Source: Solibacillus silvestris (GTDB lineage: Bacteria; Bacillota; Bacilli; Bacillales_A; Planococcaceae). From it: a stretch of DNA of 64,000 nucleotides. Made by a program: the position numbers and the translations under genes. The notes beneath the pieces are model-generated. The model had not been told where the DNA came from. It did not search any database and worked only from the letters and a program-made list of their open reading frames with translations. The stretch is from positions 2,144,001 through 2,208,000 of the forward strand of contig CP014609.1 in the NCBI GenBank assembly GCA_001586195.1, in the 5' to 3' direction. Of the stretch, positions 1-9,982 are shown piece by piece. Numbering within the stretch: the stretch's first letter is position 1; every line of letters starts with the position of its first letter.

Positions 1-65
1 CATCCTGCTACCGGACGACTGCATTTTTAAATAAAGGGAAGATCGTCAACTTTTCCAAAAAGCAA

Positions 66-100
66 AAACGCAACCCATATTATATGAGTTGCGTTTTTTT
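66..100. terminator. Terminator after nrdJ, possibly bidirectional
   Basis: A roughly 10-bp GC-containing stem (GCAACCCATA/TATGAGTTGC, with G-U pairs) is flanked by A and T runs on both sides. On the minus strand it follows the nrdJ stop immediately and ends in a T run. Confidence 0.85.
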
Positions 101-103
101 ATT

Positions 104-1240
104 TTATAAACCGCATTTCAGCTGTGCACCACAGTTTGTACATGTGTTGCACCCGCCCATTTCTTCTACCGTACCTTGACGGCAAACCGGGCATGTATTG
201 CCAACTTCCGAACCAATTGTCACGTCTGTATCTGTTAATGGTTTAATTGTATCCACTAGCACAACTTGACGCTTCACTTGGTCTTCTGATTGCTTTAATT
301 CTTCAAATTCCAATTGCTCATCTGAATTTGCCTCTTCAGCTTTTAATGTTAATACTTGTGTGTCACGAGACCCATCGACATACACTGTACCACCCTTTGC
401 ACCGCCGCGGTATAGACGCTCGTACACTTTTTGCACTTGCTCTACTCCATAGCCTTTTGGCGCATTTACTGTTTTGGAAATAGATGAATCAATCCAGTTT
501 TGAATAATACATTGAACATCTGCATGGGCTTCCGCAGAAAGCTCCATTGAAGATTTGAACCAGTCCGGTAAGTTATTTTCATCCACACCCGGGTTGGCAT
601 CTAAATATTCTTTTACGATTTCAGCTTTTACTTCAATAAACTTCCCTAGACGACCTGAACGGTAGTAAGTGAAGCTGAAGTAAGGTTCAAGCCCTGTTGC
701 AACTCCGACCATTGTACCTGTAGATCCAGTTGGCGCCACCGTCAATAAATGCGAATTACGAATACCGTTTGCCACAATATTTTCGCGAATATGCTGTGGC
801 ATTTTTTTCATGAAGCCTGTGTTAATAAATGCTTCACGCAAACGTGCTGTTTCTGCTTCTGTCTGTCCTTCAAGGAATGGGAAGCTGCCGCGCTCTGTAG
901 CCAGTTCAACCGACTCTTCATACGCTGCAACCGCAATTGTCTTGAAGATTTCATCGACTAGCGCATTACCTTCTTCAGAACCGTACTCTTTTTCACAGTA
1001 AATCAATAGATCGGCAAGGCCCATTACACCAAGCCCAACTCGACGTTCACCAAGTGCCTGCTTTTTGTTCTCTTCCAGGAAGTACGGTGTTGCATCGATA
1101 ACATTATCCTGCATACGTACGCCAACTTTGACCGTTTTGCGCAATGAATCAAAATCAACTGTTTTCGTTTCTTTGTTTGCAAACTTCGCCAAGTTAACGG
1201 CAGCCAAGTTACAAACGGAATATGGTGCTAATGGTTGTTC
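104..1240 (-). CDS. nrdJ: Class II (B12-dependent) ribonucleotide reductase, exon 2 (C-terminal part)
   Basis: Second exon, 378 codons plus stop. It supplies the active-site Glu (first codon) and the C-terminal half of the catalytic barrel of the adenosylcobalamin-dependent enzyme that reduces ribonucleotides to deoxyribonucleotides. The sequence begins EQPLAPYSVCNL, the usual continuation of the class II NPCGE motif. The C-terminus has the family's Cys-rich tail (CPVC...CNTC-TNC...KCGL), which re-reduces the active-site disulfide. Joining it to the upstream exon at 2442 keeps the frame and gives 855 residues, the usual size for Bacillales NrdJ. A TTG at 1243-1241 could be mis-called as a start, but that G is the last intron base. 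It is followed by a strong terminator. Confidence 0.93.
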   Translation of the reverse strand, partial: EQPLAPYSVCNLAAVNLAKFANKETKTVDFDSLRKTVKVGVRMQDNVIDATPYFLEENKKQALGERRVGLGVMGLADLLIYCEKEYGSEEGNALVDEIFKTIAVAAYEESVELATERGSFPFLEGQTEAETARLREAFINTGFMKKMPQHIRENIVANGIRNSHLLTVAPTGSTGTMVGVATGLEPYFSFTYYRSGRLGKFIEVKAEIVKEYLDANPGVDENNLPDWFKSSMELSAEAHADVQCIIQNWIDSSISKTVNAPKGYGVEQVQKVYERLYRGGAKGGTVYVDGSRDTQVLTLKAEEANSDEQLEFEELKQSEDQVKRQVVLVDTIKPLTDTDVTIGSEVGNTCPVCRQGTVEEMGGCNTCTNCGAQLKCGL

Positions 1241-2441
1241 CAAATTTTTGTTAACCCCTAGGCTTTTTATCCTAAGGTTCTTACACTTGTCATTCGTGCA
1301 AGTTCAGCATACATTTTCATTGCAAATACTCTTCATAAACTTAAGTAACTCTTTTCTACCGCAATCTTTTCCAAAAATAGCTTTAGAAATAATTCTTAAA
1401 TCTTTAATCCCATATTTTAATTCAATTTCTCTTAGTAGTGGATCTATCGTTGGCTTAATTTTATTAAAAGGTGTTTTTTCAACAATTTCATTATTTTCAA
1501 TTGTCCAGGCGATAACATACTTTTTAATTTCTTGATGCAATAATAACTGCTTGTTTATTGATGCTTCTGTTGCTAATTTAATTGCTACAGATCCTGAACA
1601 TGTTCTACTGCAATATTTTTGTATTGATGTTTCAAGTGCAATAAATGGTTTGTTACAATGTAAGCATTCTCTTTCAACCCTTCGAACTTTAATAAATCCT
1701 TTTTTCATACCACTTTTTTTCAAACCTTCAATCATTTTCAGTTTTGAGATACTATCAGTTTCCCACAACAACTTGGTATGTGCTCCAATCTTCTTCTTAG
1801 TAGAATCATTGTGCTTCATCTGATAATGTCCATTTAAAGCTCCAAATGCAGCTTTATTAATAGTTGTATGATCTGAGTTGATCCATTCTGTAATGACTGA
1901 GTTAAGAGAAAAAGGTAAGGGTTTATACAGTTCTAAAAGTTCTTTATATGAGATTACATCAACATCGTAGCCATACTGTTCACTAATAATTTTCAAGTCA
2001 GTTTTTGCCTGTTCAATTGCTTTTTTATTTCTCGATTTTATTTCCACTATTTTCTTTATTGAATTATTTGGATTTAAGATAAAAAAATCTGGTTTATAAA
2101 GTTTATATCCTAAATTAAATACTTGTATTTCAAATTCCCATTTTATTTTATAAAAATCAAGATATTTTGCATAAGCATATTCATAGGAACTTCTCAAATA
2201 TACATTTTTATAAAATCCAGCATAGCCTCTATTAGCCATAACTTCACCTCATAAATATATTTGAGTCAAAAGATTTAATTTAGTGCAATGTCGCGGTCTC
2301 GTGGATAGATTATATTCTCAAATGATGAGGTTCACTATCTATGCGTTGCCCCTGACGAACATTTTACAATTCGTCTTCGGTTCGGATTAGCATTTCAGCC
2401 TTCCCGCTTCATCCCGCGATGTTTAACGTGAGGCGAACTCC
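1241..2441 (-). mobile_element. Group I intron inside nrdJ, carrying a homing endonuclease gene
   Basis: The intron is 1,201 nt. Exon 1 ends in T and the intron ends in G, as in group I introns. The last exon bases CGTGTGGT (2442-2449) pair with GCCTCACG (2427-2434), leaving one U-U mismatch and a U-G wobble exactly at the splice site: a P1 helix. The intron bases GTTC (2435-2438) pair with GAAC, the first bases of exon 2: a P10 helix. R-like (2333-2346, ACGCATAGATAGTG on the minus strand) and S-like (2303-2316) segments can form P7 (TAGAT/ATCTA), with a short P8 between them. A P-Q-like GCGGGAAGGCT...GCTAATCCG lies upstream. All core elements precede the ORF, so the ORF sits in the P9 region. 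Hairpins after the ORF (near 1255-1297) fit P9 subdomains. Removing the intron restores NPCG|EQPL. I placed the helices by eye, so the subclass (probably IA) is uncertain. Confidence 0.92.
1304..2239 (-). CDS. Intron-encoded homing endonuclease, PD-(D/E)XK type with zinc knuckle
   Basis: 311 residues, AT-rich compared with nrdJ, with a good ribosome site (GAGGTGAAG) before ATG. Residues about 12-70 carry a PD-(D/E)XK nuclease signature: R16-S-S-Y-E20, a hydrophobic strand, P50-D51, then E66-I-K68. Residues about 145-180 (KKKIGAHTKLLW...GLKKSG) resemble NUMOD3-like DNA-binding modules of intron endonucleases. C192-x2-C195 and C210-x3-C214 look like a small zinc finger. No LAGLIDADG, GIY-YIG or HNH motif is visible. 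The location inside a group I intron points to a homing role: cutting intronless nrdJ at the NPCGE site. The ORF end overlaps the 3' intron structure region. The nuclease class is read from short motifs. The homing function is inferred from context. Confidence 0.8.
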   Translation of the reverse strand: MANRGYAGFYKNVYLRSSYEYAYAKYLDFYKIKWEFEIQVFNLGYKLYKPDFFILNPNNSIKKIVEIKSRNKKAIEQAKTDLKIISEQYGYDVDVISYKELLELYKPLPFSLNSVITEWINSDHTTINKAAFGALNGHYQMKHNDSTKKKIGAHTKLLWETDSISKLKMIEGLKKSGMKKGFIKVRRVERECLHCNKPFIALETSIQKYCSRTCSGSVAIKLATEASINKQLLLHQEIKKYVIAWTIENNEIVEKTPFNKIKPTIDPLLREIELKYGIKDLRIISKAIFGKDCGRKELLKFMKSICNENVC

Positions 2442-3872
2442 ACCACACGGATTTGTCGCAACAACTTTCTGACCGTACGCTTTTGCGTTTGTCATATCGT
2501 TTGCGTTATCAATGAAGAAAATACCCGGTTCTGCTGCATATGTTGCGCAGACGTTGATTAAATTCCACAGTTCTTTTGCTTTGATTGTGCGATACGTTCG
2601 AACTGGGTAACCAAGTTTCTCCCATTCACGAACGTCACCGACTTCATGCCATTTCTCGTTGTAATCGAGCATTTGTGCAGGTGTGTAGTTTTCTACATCC
2701 GGGAAGCGTAATTCGAAGTCCTCATCGTTTTCCACAGCATTCATAAACTCTTTCGTTAATGTAACCGAAATATTTGCACCTGTTAAGAAATCCGGATTAT
2801 GGACTGAGTACGTTCCGCCATCGCGTAGCTTCGTTTCAGCGTCACGAATAATCGCTTCGTTAAATCCGCCAAAACCTTCAATATTTTTATAGTTCACAAT
2901 GCCTTGATACATCGCATCTTCCTGCTGTGTTAAAGGCTTGAATTTCAATTTTTCTTTTGCTAGACGAATAATTGATTCATCTTCTGTATTCTCGATTAAG
3001 TAACGGAGAATACGTGGATTTTGCATTTTTGAAATGATAAATTCCACAATATCCGGATGCCAATCTGCCAGCATAATCATTTGAGCACCTCGGCGACTCC
3101 CACCTTGCTCAACAAGATGTGTCAGCTTGGCAATATCGTCAAGCCAGCTTACAGATCCGCTTGATTTACCGTTTACACCGCGCGCCAATGTGTTGCGCGG
3201 GCGAAGTGTCGATCCGTTCGTCCCAACTCCACCGCCCCGGCTCATAATTTCCATTACCTGCTTACGGTGATCACTAATGCCTTCACGCGAATCAGCGACA
3301 AATGGCATTACATAACAGTTGAAAAATGTTACTTCTGTTTCCGAACCTGCCCCATAAATTACACGGCCTGCAGGGATAAAATTCATTGACACAAGCTCTT
3401 CATAAAACTTTCCGAACCATTCTTTGCGCTTTTCTTCTGTTTTCTCAACTGAAGCTAAGCCTGTTGCATTACGTTTTGCAATTTGCTCATAAAAAATTTC
3501 GAGCGGCTTCTCAATAATATCCAATGAGCGTTCAATAATACCCGTCTCTTGTTCTTCGCCTTCCAATACATGACGGTAATCTTCATCAATTTTAATAAGA
3601 GCGGTATTCTTTTCCGGATTAATCGAATGAATAATGCCAAGTCCACGCGCCGGGAATTTCGGATCTTGTTTCACTGTCAAAACAACAAAATCCCCCGTTT
3701 TTAATGTTTTCTTTTCCGTATCTTTAAAAGAATAACGGTCAATCATAACAAGACGTGATACACCTTTATGCGTAATATGCATATCCGGTGTAATCGGGTG
3801 CACTTGAGGAAATTGCTCAATATCTTGATTTAATTGATTGACTTGGATGGATTGTTCTAAAACACTTGCCAC
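2442..3872 (-). CDS. nrdJ: Class II (B12-dependent) ribonucleotide reductase, exon 1 (N-terminal part)
   Basis: First exon, 477 codons, starting at GTG (3872) eight bases after a GGGGGG ribosome site. It encodes the N-terminal and first barrel part of adenosylcobalamin-dependent ribonucleotide reductase, including the family stretch around SRGGGVGTNGSTLRPRN and ARGVNGKSSGSVSWL, and ends at N474-P-C476-G477. C476 and N474 correspond to the thiyl-radical Cys and the Asn of the N-x-C-x-E active site. The Glu (E478) lies in exon 2. If the intron is not removed, translation continues 10 codons into it and stops at TGA, giving a catalytically dead fragment. The upstream region has two NrdR-like boxes. 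The coenzyme requirement is family knowledge. I saw no B12 riboswitch upstream. Confidence 0.94.
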
Positions 3873-3943
3873 CGCGTAAGCCCCCCTTTGGACGATTTAA
3901 TAATTTTAAGATTCCCTTCACGAATGTAAACTAAACACATTTT

Positions 3944-3991
3944 ATACCATATATTGTGCTTATTTCTTAAATACCATTCTATATGTTGGGT
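3944..3991 (-). promoter_or_regulatory. Two NrdR-like boxes in the nrdJ promoter region
   Basis: ATACCATATATTGTGC (3944-3959) and ATTCTATATGTTGGGT (3976-3991), read on the plus strand, match the NrdR consensus ACACWATATMTWGWGT at about 13 and 12 of 16 positions. They are 16 bp apart, the spacing known for paired NrdR sites. A possible minus-strand -10 (TATAAA, about 3939-3944) abuts the first box. This suggests ATP/dATP-responsive repression of nrdJ. Confidence 0.7.
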
Positions 3992-4135
3992 TATATAATT
4001 ACACTTAAAAAAGATTACAATAAATCTTTTTTTCAAACAAGGGGTTGATTTTTTTTAGTTTTTGTTAAATCCACCTATACCAACGTTTCGGGTATAAAAA
4101 TTTTTTTATAAAAAATCAAAACACACGTTCGCAAT

Positions 4136-4969
4136 CTATTTTTTGAAATTCCATTCATCTGTTAAATATTTATTTTGCATTAATTGTTCTACATATTGTG
4201 TTTGCTGCTCCGTTAATTCATAAGGAATCAGTTCTATATCCAAAGCTATCTCAAACCCTTTAGAAAATGCATTCACACATTGCTCGATTGTAAATGGCGT
4301 ATCGACAAACTGATTCATCGCAACGGCTTTCTCGGGTAATTTTTTCCGCATTTTTTCTTTAGCTTCGGCTGTAGCAAAATTAAACACTGAAAGTAGCAGC
4401 TCTTCGTTCAGGTCCAATAAAATGGCTCCATGCTGCAAAATTACGCCTTTTTGACGTGTTTGTGCACTGCCCGCTACTTTTTTCCCTTCAACTACTAGCT
4501 CATACCAGCTTGGTGCATCAAAACAAACCGCGCTTTTCGGTTTCTTTAAATCATCCAGTTGTTCTTTCGTCTCCGGCACACTAAAATAAGCGTCCAACCC
4601 TAATAGGCGGAACCCTTGTAAAATTCCTTCGCTAATGACACGGTACGCCTCTGTAACAGTCTCAGGCATATTCGGGTAGCTCTCTGTCACAATCACTGAA
4701 TATGTAAGCTCCTGGTCATGTAAAACAGCACGTCCGCCTGTAGGACGACGAATGAAACCTAAATTTTGCTTTTTTACGGCTTCTAAATTAATATCTTTAT
4801 GTACTTGCTGAAAATAACCGATTGATAATGTTGCAGGATTCCACTCGTAAAAACGAATAACCGGCGGGATTTCCCCTTGGCTATGCCAATCTAGTAACGC
4901 TTCATCTAATGCCATGTTATAGGCTGGGCTGCATGGCCCCGAATTTATAAAATACCATTGTTTTTTCAC
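4136..4969 (-). CDS. lipM: Octanoyltransferase LipM (lipoate-protein ligase A family)
   Basis: 277 residues from GTG at 4969. It transfers octanoyl from acyl carrier protein to GcvH, the first step of lipoate assembly in the Bacillus pathway. The family motifs [11 protein letters not shown] and the active-site Cys in SAVCFDAPS (C149) are present, followed by [11 protein letters not shown]. It is nearly collinear with B. subtilis LipM (278 aa). A longer frame with an ATG at 4993 exists, but GGTGGAGGCGAG sits seven bases before the GTG, so the shorter start is preferred. It is divergent from the rhodanese gene, as in B. subtilis (yqhM-yqhL), and lies near the glycine cleavage genes, whose H protein is the octanoyl acceptor. 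Confidence 0.94.
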   Translation of the reverse strand: MKKQWYFINSGPCSPAYNMALDEALLDWHSQGEIPPVIRFYEWNPATLSIGYFQQVHKDINLEAVKKQNLGFIRRPTGGRAVLHDQELTYSVIVTESYPNMPETVTEAYRVISEGILQGFRLLGLDAYFSVPETKEQLDDLKKPKSAVCFDAPSWYELVVEGKKVAGSAQTRQKGVILQHGAILLDLNEELLLSVFNFATAEAKEKMRKKLPEKAVAMNQFVDTPFTIEQCVNAFSKGFEIALDIELIPYELTEQQTQYVEQLMQNKYLTDEWNFKK

Positions 4970-5068
4970 AATTTCTCGCCTCCACCAATTCATTTTAACA
5001 AACTCGCTCGACTAACTCTAGTTCATCTCTTATAATAGTAAGTACAGAAAGAAAGGGGCAATATCGCA

Positions 5069-5452
5069 GTGACAATTTTATATACGATACTAATAATTTT
5101 AGTAGTCATCGTTGCTTACGTAGTAATCAACTCTATGCGCTTAAAAAAATCCGTTACAAATTTAACACAGGAGCAATTTATCGAAGGCTACCGTAAAGCC
5201 CAATTAATCGATTTACGCGAACCTAAAGAATTTGAAGCAGGACATATTTTAGGTGCACGAAACATTCCGATGACGCAGCTTAATACACGTCATAAAGAAA
5301 TCCGACCAGACCTGCCTGTATACCTTTACTGCCAAAACTCTGGCCGTAGTGCACGAGCAGCGCTGACATTAAAGAAAAAAGGCTATAGCCAACTGTATCA
5401 GTTACAAGGCGGATTCAAAACTTGGACAGGTAAAGTTAAATCGAAAAACTAA
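5069..5452 (+). CDS. yqhL: Membrane-anchored rhodanese-like protein (YqhL type)
   Basis: 127 residues, GTG start. One N-terminal membrane helix (about 3-22) is followed by a single rhodanese domain (about 33-124). The catalytic loop is C88-QNSGRS, so a persulfide-carrying Cys is retained. The conserved LIDLREPKEFEAGHI opens the domain. It probably moves sulfane sulfur or senses redox state at the membrane; the substrate is unknown. Its position opposite lipM is the B. subtilis yqhL arrangement. A small hairpin terminator follows. Confidence 0.88.
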   Translation: MTILYTILIILVVIVAYVVINSMRLKKSVTNLTQEQFIEGYRKAQLIDLREPKEFEAGHILGARNIPMTQLNTRHKEIRPDLPVYLYCQNSGRSARAALTLKKKGYSQLYQLQGGFKTWTGKVKSKN

Positions 5453-5462
5453 TCTTAAAAGT

Positions 5463-5489
5463 TCTCTACAGTGTAGAGGGCTTTTTAAT
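5463..5489 (+). terminator. Terminator of yqhL
   Basis: CTCTAC/GTAGAG stem with a very small loop, followed by GGGCTTTTTAA just after the rhodanese stop. Confidence 0.65.
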
Positions 5490-5583
5490 TTTCACTCACC
5501 GGCAGTATCGTTCATAATTATCTGTTTTTCAGTAGTTTCTTCTATTATATACTGACACGTTAGAAGTCTAACCTTATTCAAAG

Positions 5584-5619
5584 AAAAAAGGTCAGAAAAC
5601 AGCTCTGACCTTTTTTGTC
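5584..5619 (-). terminator. Terminator of the gcv operon
   Basis: AAGGTCAGA/TCTGACCTT stem flanked by A and T runs, directly downstream of gcvPB on the minus strand. Confidence 0.85.
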
Positions 5620-5624
5620 ACAAT

Positions 5625-7106
5625 TTATGAAATTGTGACTTCTTCTTTTTTAGTATAACGTAACACCGGTGTACGGGCAGCACGTGTTTCGTCTAAACGG
5701 CTGATTACTGTAGTATGCGGTGCTTCTTGAACGATCGATGGGTTATCGATTGTTTCTTGAGCAATTTGAATCATTGCATCACAGAATGCATCCAATGTTT
5801 CTTTCGATTCTGTTTCTGTTGGTTCGATCATAATCCCCTCTTCCACGTTTAACGGGAAGTAAACTGTTGGTGGATGGTAGCCAAAGTCAAGAAGGCGTTT
5901 TGCGATATCCAATGTACGAACACCTAATTTTTTCTGACGACGGCCTGATAACACGAATTCGTGCTTACAGTGACGGTCATACGGTAAATCAAAGTGCTCT
6001 TCCAAGCGGCGCATCATATAGTTTGCATTTAATACAGCATATTCTGTTACAGCCTTTAAGCCATCTGGACCCATTGAACGGATATACGTATATGCACGGA
6101 CATTAATGCCGAAGTTTCCGTAGTATGGTTTCACACGACCGATTGATTGTGGACGGTTATAGTCGAAGTGGAACGTGCCATCCTCTTTTTTCACTAGCAC
6201 CGGCTTCGGCAGGAATGGAATTAAATCCGCTTTTACTCCTACAGGACCTGAACCCGGACCACCGCCACCGTGTGGACCTGTAAATGTTTTGTGTAAGTTT
6301 AGGTGAACACAGTCAAAGCCCATATCGCCAGGACGTGCTTTGCTCATAACAGCGTTTAAGTTCGCGCCGTCATAGTAAACTTTACCGCCGACACCGTGCA
6401 CGATTTCAGCCATCTCTAATATGTTTTCTTCAAATAAACCTAAAGTGTTCGGGTTTGTCAGCATTAATGCTGCTGTATCCGGACCGACAACACGGCGTAA
6501 ATCTTCAAGATCCACTAAGCCGTCATCACCTGATTTAATTGTGATTGTTTCAAAGCCTGCAACTGTAGCAGAAGCCGGGTTTGTACCGTGCGCCGAATCC
6601 GGTACGATTACTTTGTTACGGTGACCTTCACCATTTGCCTCATGGAATGCACGGATCATCATTAATGCTGTCCATTCACCATGGGCGCCTGCTGCTGGCT
6701 GTAATGTTACTTCATCCATACCTGTAATTTCCTGAAGGGATGTTTGAAGATCATATAATAATTCCATTGCACCTTGTACTGTTGACTCATCCTGTAATGG
6801 GTGAACATTGGCAAAACCAGCGTAGCGTGCAACAGTTTCATTGATTTTCGGATTGTATTTCATCGTACATGAACCAAGCGGGTAGAACCCTGAGTCTACA
6901 CCATGGTTACGGCGTGAAAGTGCTGTATAGTGACGCATAATATCTAATTCTGCAACTTCCGGCAGTTCAGCCGCTTCTTGACGTACTAACTCTTTTGGAA
7001 GCAGTTCTTCAAGATCAAAATCAGGAACATCCAATGGCTCTAAGTTGTAGCCGACACGACCTGGTTTTGTAATTTCGAAAATGAGTGATTGGTTTTCGTT
7101 ATGCAT
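5625..7106 (-). CDS. gcvPB: Glycine dehydrogenase (decarboxylating) subunit 2
   Basis: 493 residues. PLP-binding half of the P protein of the glycine cleavage system: it decarboxylates glycine and passes aminomethyl to lipoyl-GcvH. The PLP lysine lies in HLNLHKTF, next to a Gly/Pro-rich [12 protein letters not shown] loop. The [10 protein letters not shown] motif near the N-terminus is typical. The start at 7106 is preferred to an in-frame ATG seven codons upstream because GGGGGCTTACA precedes it and the N-terminus then matches the family. It overlaps the end of gcvPA by 8 nt, implying coupled translation with its obligate partner. Confidence 0.96.
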   Translation of the reverse strand: MHNENQSLIFEITKPGRVGYNLEPLDVPDFDLEELLPKELVRQEAAELPEVAELDIMRHYTALSRRNHGVDSGFYPLGSCTMKYNPKINETVARYAGFANVHPLQDESTVQGAMELLYDLQTSLQEITGMDEVTLQPAAGAHGEWTALMMIRAFHEANGEGHRNKVIVPDSAHGTNPASATVAGFETITIKSGDDGLVDLEDLRRVVGPDTAALMLTNPNTLGLFEENILEMAEIVHGVGGKVYYDGANLNAVMSKARPGDMGFDCVHLNLHKTFTGPHGGGGPGSGPVGVKADLIPFLPKPVLVKKEDGTFHFDYNRPQSIGRVKPYYGNFGINVRAYTYIRSMGPDGLKAVTEYAVLNANYMMRRLEEHFDLPYDRHCKHEFVLSGRRQKKLGVRTLDIAKRLLDFGYHPPTVYFPLNVEEGIMIEPTETESKETLDAFCDAMIQIAQETIDNPSIVQEAPHTTVISRLDETRAARTPVLRYTKKEEVTIS

Positions 7107-8445
7107 TGTAAGCCCCCATTTCTGCAACTAATTGCTCGATTTCTTCTTTTGTACGGATTTCCGTAACAGCAATGAGTGCATGATTTTCTAATTCAGGATA
7201 AACACGACCTAAGTCAAAACCGCCGATAATGCCTTTTTCGATTAATGCTTTGTTTAGCTCTGTCACATTATGATTTGTCTTAACGACGATTTCGTTGAAG
7301 TGTGCCCCTTGATAAACAACTTCAAAACCAGCTGCTTCAAAGGCATTTTTAGCAAAGCGTGTCTTCACGATATTTTGTTTCGCCATTTCCTGCATACCTT
7401 GTTTTCCAAGAGCTGTCATTGCTACTGAAGAAGCAAGTGCAAGTAATGCCTGGTTAGAACAAATATTAGATGTCGCTTTGTCGCGACGGATGTGCTGCTC
7501 ACGCGCTTGTAATGTTAATACATAACCACGGCGACCCTCTTGGTCTACTGTTTCCCCAACAAGACGGCCAGGTACTTTACGCATTAATTTATTCGTTACC
7601 GCGAAATAGCCACAGTGTGGACCACCGAATGCTTCAGCAATTCCGAATACTTGTGCATCCCCAACTGTAATATCGGCACCTAATTTTCCTGGAGGTGTTA
7701 ATACTCCAAGAGCTAACGGGTTAGCAGATACGATAAACAATCCTTTTGCATCGTGTGTAATGTCTGCAAGTGGCTGTAAGTTTTCAATTTGACCAAAGAA
7801 GTTTGGATATTGAACAATAACACCGGCTGTTTGATCATCGATTAAGCCTTTTAATGCTTCGATGTCTGTCACACCGTCTTTTGCAGGAATAGTAACAACT
7901 TCAATTGATTGTCCTGTTGCATACATTTTCACAACATCGTGATATTCTGGATGGACAGTTCCTGAAACGAGTAATTTACCGCGACGTGTATGGCCTGCAG
8001 CAAGCATACCTGCTTCTGCCAATGCCGTACCGCCATCGTACATAGAAGAGTTTGCAATATCCATACCTGTCAGTTCCGCAATCATCGTTTGGAATTCAAA
8101 AATAGCTTGAAGTTCGCCTTGAGAAATTTCCGGCTGATAAGGTGTGTAGGCTGTATAAAACTCTGAACGTGAAATAACGTGATCGACAATTACCGGTTTA
8201 TAGTGATTGTAGACTCCTGCACCTAAAAATGAGACATTACTTGCTGTATCTTTATTTTTTGAAGCAAGTTGTGCCAGTTCTTTCATTAAAGCGGCTTCAG
8301 ACTTTGCAGGTTTAATATTGTAGCTTCCTTGGAAGCGAACTTTTTCAGGAATATCCTCGAAAAGTTCATCAATTGTCGCAACCCCGATACGGTCTAACAT
8401 TTCTTGTTTATCTTGTTCCGTCATTGGTAAATAACGATGTTTCAT
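7099..8445 (-). CDS. gcvPA: Glycine dehydrogenase (decarboxylating) subunit 1
   Basis: 448 residues, equal to B. subtilis GcvPA. Non-PLP half of the split P protein; it forms the functional dehydrogenase with GcvPB. N-terminus [13 protein letters not shown] is the family start and is preceded by GAGGG at good spacing; an in-frame ATG six codons upstream is disfavoured. Middle gene of gcvT-gcvPA-gcvPB, under the glycine riboswitch. Split P subunits are the usual state in Firmicutes. Confidence 0.96.
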   Translation of the reverse strand: MKHRYLPMTEQDKQEMLDRIGVATIDELFEDIPEKVRFQGSYNIKPAKSEAALMKELAQLASKNKDTASNVSFLGAGVYNHYKPVIVDHVISRSEFYTAYTPYQPEISQGELQAIFEFQTMIAELTGMDIANSSMYDGGTALAEAGMLAAGHTRRGKLLVSGTVHPEYHDVVKMYATGQSIEVVTIPAKDGVTDIEALKGLIDDQTAGVIVQYPNFFGQIENLQPLADITHDAKGLFIVSANPLALGVLTPPGKLGADITVGDAQVFGIAEAFGGPHCGYFAVTNKLMRKVPGRLVGETVDQEGRRGYVLTLQAREQHIRRDKATSNICSNQALLALASSVAMTALGKQGMQEMAKQNIVKTRFAKNAFEAAGFEVVYQGAHFNEIVVKTNHNVTELNKALIEKGIIGGFDLGRVYPELENHALIAVTEIRTKEEIEQLVAEMGAYNA

Positions 8446-8504
8446 TGTTAACCCTCTTTTCAAAAGTTTTATCCCGCAATTAACGGGTAGATTGAAGTTT
8501 CACT

Positions 8505-9614
8505 TTATTTTGCACGCTTGTAAAATGGTGTTTCTACTACAACTGCTTTTGCTCTATTTTTTCGTACTTCGATTTCTAATTCAGTTCCAACTTCCGTGAA
8601 TTTTGCGTCAATTAAAGCTAAACCGATATTGCGCTTTGTCATTGGTGACTGAGTTCCTGTAGTTACAAAACCAATCTCTTCACCATCTTTAAATACTTTA
8701 TAGCCATGGCGGGGAATACCTTTATCAATCATTTCGATACCTACAGATTTACGTGTTAGGCCATGTTCTTTTTGGTCAATTAATGCTTGCTGACCGATAA
8801 ACTGCGGATCTTTCGCCAATTTCACGGCAAAGCCAATCCCTGCTTCAAGTGGTGAAATTTCTTTTGAAATCTCTTGGCCATATAATGGCAGGCAAGCTTC
8901 AAAGCGAAGTGTATCACGAGCGCCTAAACCGGCTGCTACTACACCTTGGTCTTTTCCTGCTTCCAAAATTTTGTTCCACAAGTCAACAATCGCTGCTGGA
9001 GCACCATAAATTTCAAATCCGTCTTCTCCCGTATAACCTGAGCGCGAGACAAGAACCGAATGTCCGCCTACTTCTACATTGTCCTGGAATTTAAAATATT
9101 TGATTGCCGTTAAGTCTGTTGCTGTTAATGTTTGCAGAACTTCCTGAGATAAAGGTCCTTGCAAAGCGATTTGAGCGTAGTCATCTGACAAATTTGCCAC
9201 TTTGACATCCCCTTCGACATGCTGCTGTAACCACTTGAAGTCCTTTTCAATATTCGCTGCATTGACACATAGTAAATAGCGATTATCTTCCAAACGGTAT
9301 GTCAGTAAATCGTCAACAACACCGCCATCTTCATAGCAAAGTGCACTATATTGCGCGCCGCCAATTGCAATTTTCGAAATATCATTGGAAAGCATCTTTT
9401 GTAAATAAACAAGTGCATCCGGACCTTCGACGATGATTTCCCCCATATGAGAAACATCAAAAAGTCCTGCACGATTACGTACCGCATCATGTTCATCTTT
9501 GATCGAAGAAAATTGTACAGGCAACTCCCAGCCGCCAAAATCAACTGTTTTCCCACCATACTTTGCATATTCATCAAAAAGTGGTGTGCGCTTTAGCTTT
9601 AATTCATTTGTCAT
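8505..9614 (-). CDS. gcvT: Aminomethyltransferase, glycine cleavage T protein
   Basis: 369 residues from the ATG at 9614, eight bases after GGAGG; an ATG two codons earlier is too close to that site. It moves the aminomethyl carbon from GcvH to tetrahydrofolate, releasing ammonia. Family motifs include [21 protein letters not shown], a Tyr-rich [14 protein letters not shown] and GLGARDTLR. First gene after the glycine riboswitch. gcvH is not in the window. Confidence 0.96.
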   Translation of the reverse strand: MTNELKLKRTPLFDEYAKYGGKTVDFGGWELPVQFSSIKDEHDAVRNRAGLFDVSHMGEIIVEGPDALVYLQKMLSNDISKIAIGGAQYSALCYEDGGVVDDLLTYRLEDNRYLLCVNAANIEKDFKWLQQHVEGDVKVANLSDDYAQIALQGPLSQEVLQTLTATDLTAIKYFKFQDNVEVGGHSVLVSRSGYTGEDGFEIYGAPAAIVDLWNKILEAGKDQGVVAAGLGARDTLRFEACLPLYGQEISKEISPLEAGIGFAVKLAKDPQFIGQQALIDQKEHGLTRKSVGIEMIDKGIPRHGYKVFKDGEEIGFVTTGTQSPMTKRNIGLALIDAKFTEVGTELEIEVRKNRAKAVVVETPFYKRAK

Positions 9615-9741
9615 GTTCATTTCCTCCTTTAATTATGTATGTTCGTTTTGCAATGCAAAGGGGAAAGCAACATTACACCTATCAAAAGTGTAAATCTATC
9701 TTTTTATTAGAATCATCAGAATATTAAAAGCCGATTTCTCC

Positions 9742-9982
9742 ACAAAAAAAGACAGACGAATCCCCTTTAGCGAGATTCTCTGTCCTGGCACCTGAAAGTT
9801 ACACCTGAATTTGATCCTCTATCACAATTTAGGCTTTCCCCTTTGGTGGCTGTTTGTAACAATAGCTATTACAGCACTCTCCAGAGTTGCGTCCAATACG
9901 AGTCTTTTTGCCTGAGAGATTCATAGCTTAGCTATTTGCTCCTTCGGCGACGTGACATCACGTTCTCTCCCCGTATCATCAT
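9742..9982 (-). promoter_or_regulatory. Tandem glycine riboswitch with terminator
   Basis: On the minus strand two aptamer units occur in series: GGGAGAGAACG...GCCGAAGGAGCAAA...TCTCAGGCAAAAAGACT...CTCTGGAGAG (about 9890-9980) and ACCAAAGGGGAAAGCC...CTTTCAGGT-CAGGACAGAG (about 9780-9890). An expression-platform hairpin GACAGA-GAATC/GATTC-GTCTGTC with a T7 run follows at 9744-9784. By the known class, glycine binding prevents termination and turns on gcvT-gcvPA-gcvPB. Confidence 0.95.

Noticed and set aside
1-30. Possible C-terminal end of a plus-strand gene (HPATGRLHF then TAA).
   Set aside because: Only nine codons, no motif, and no view upstream. Not supportable.
1241-1243. TTG just before exon 2 as a start codon for a separate short nrdJ protein.
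   Set aside because: No ribosome site, and its G is the intron's terminal G; splicing explains the frame better.
1065-1535. Plus-strand open frame across the intron boundary and end of the endonuclease gene.
   Set aside because: Overlaps two supported coding regions on the other strand, no ribosome site.
3873-4135. Cobalamin riboswitch upstream of the B12-dependent nrdJ.
   Set aside because: No B12-box-like segment seen; the region is AT-rich and holds NrdR-like boxes instead.
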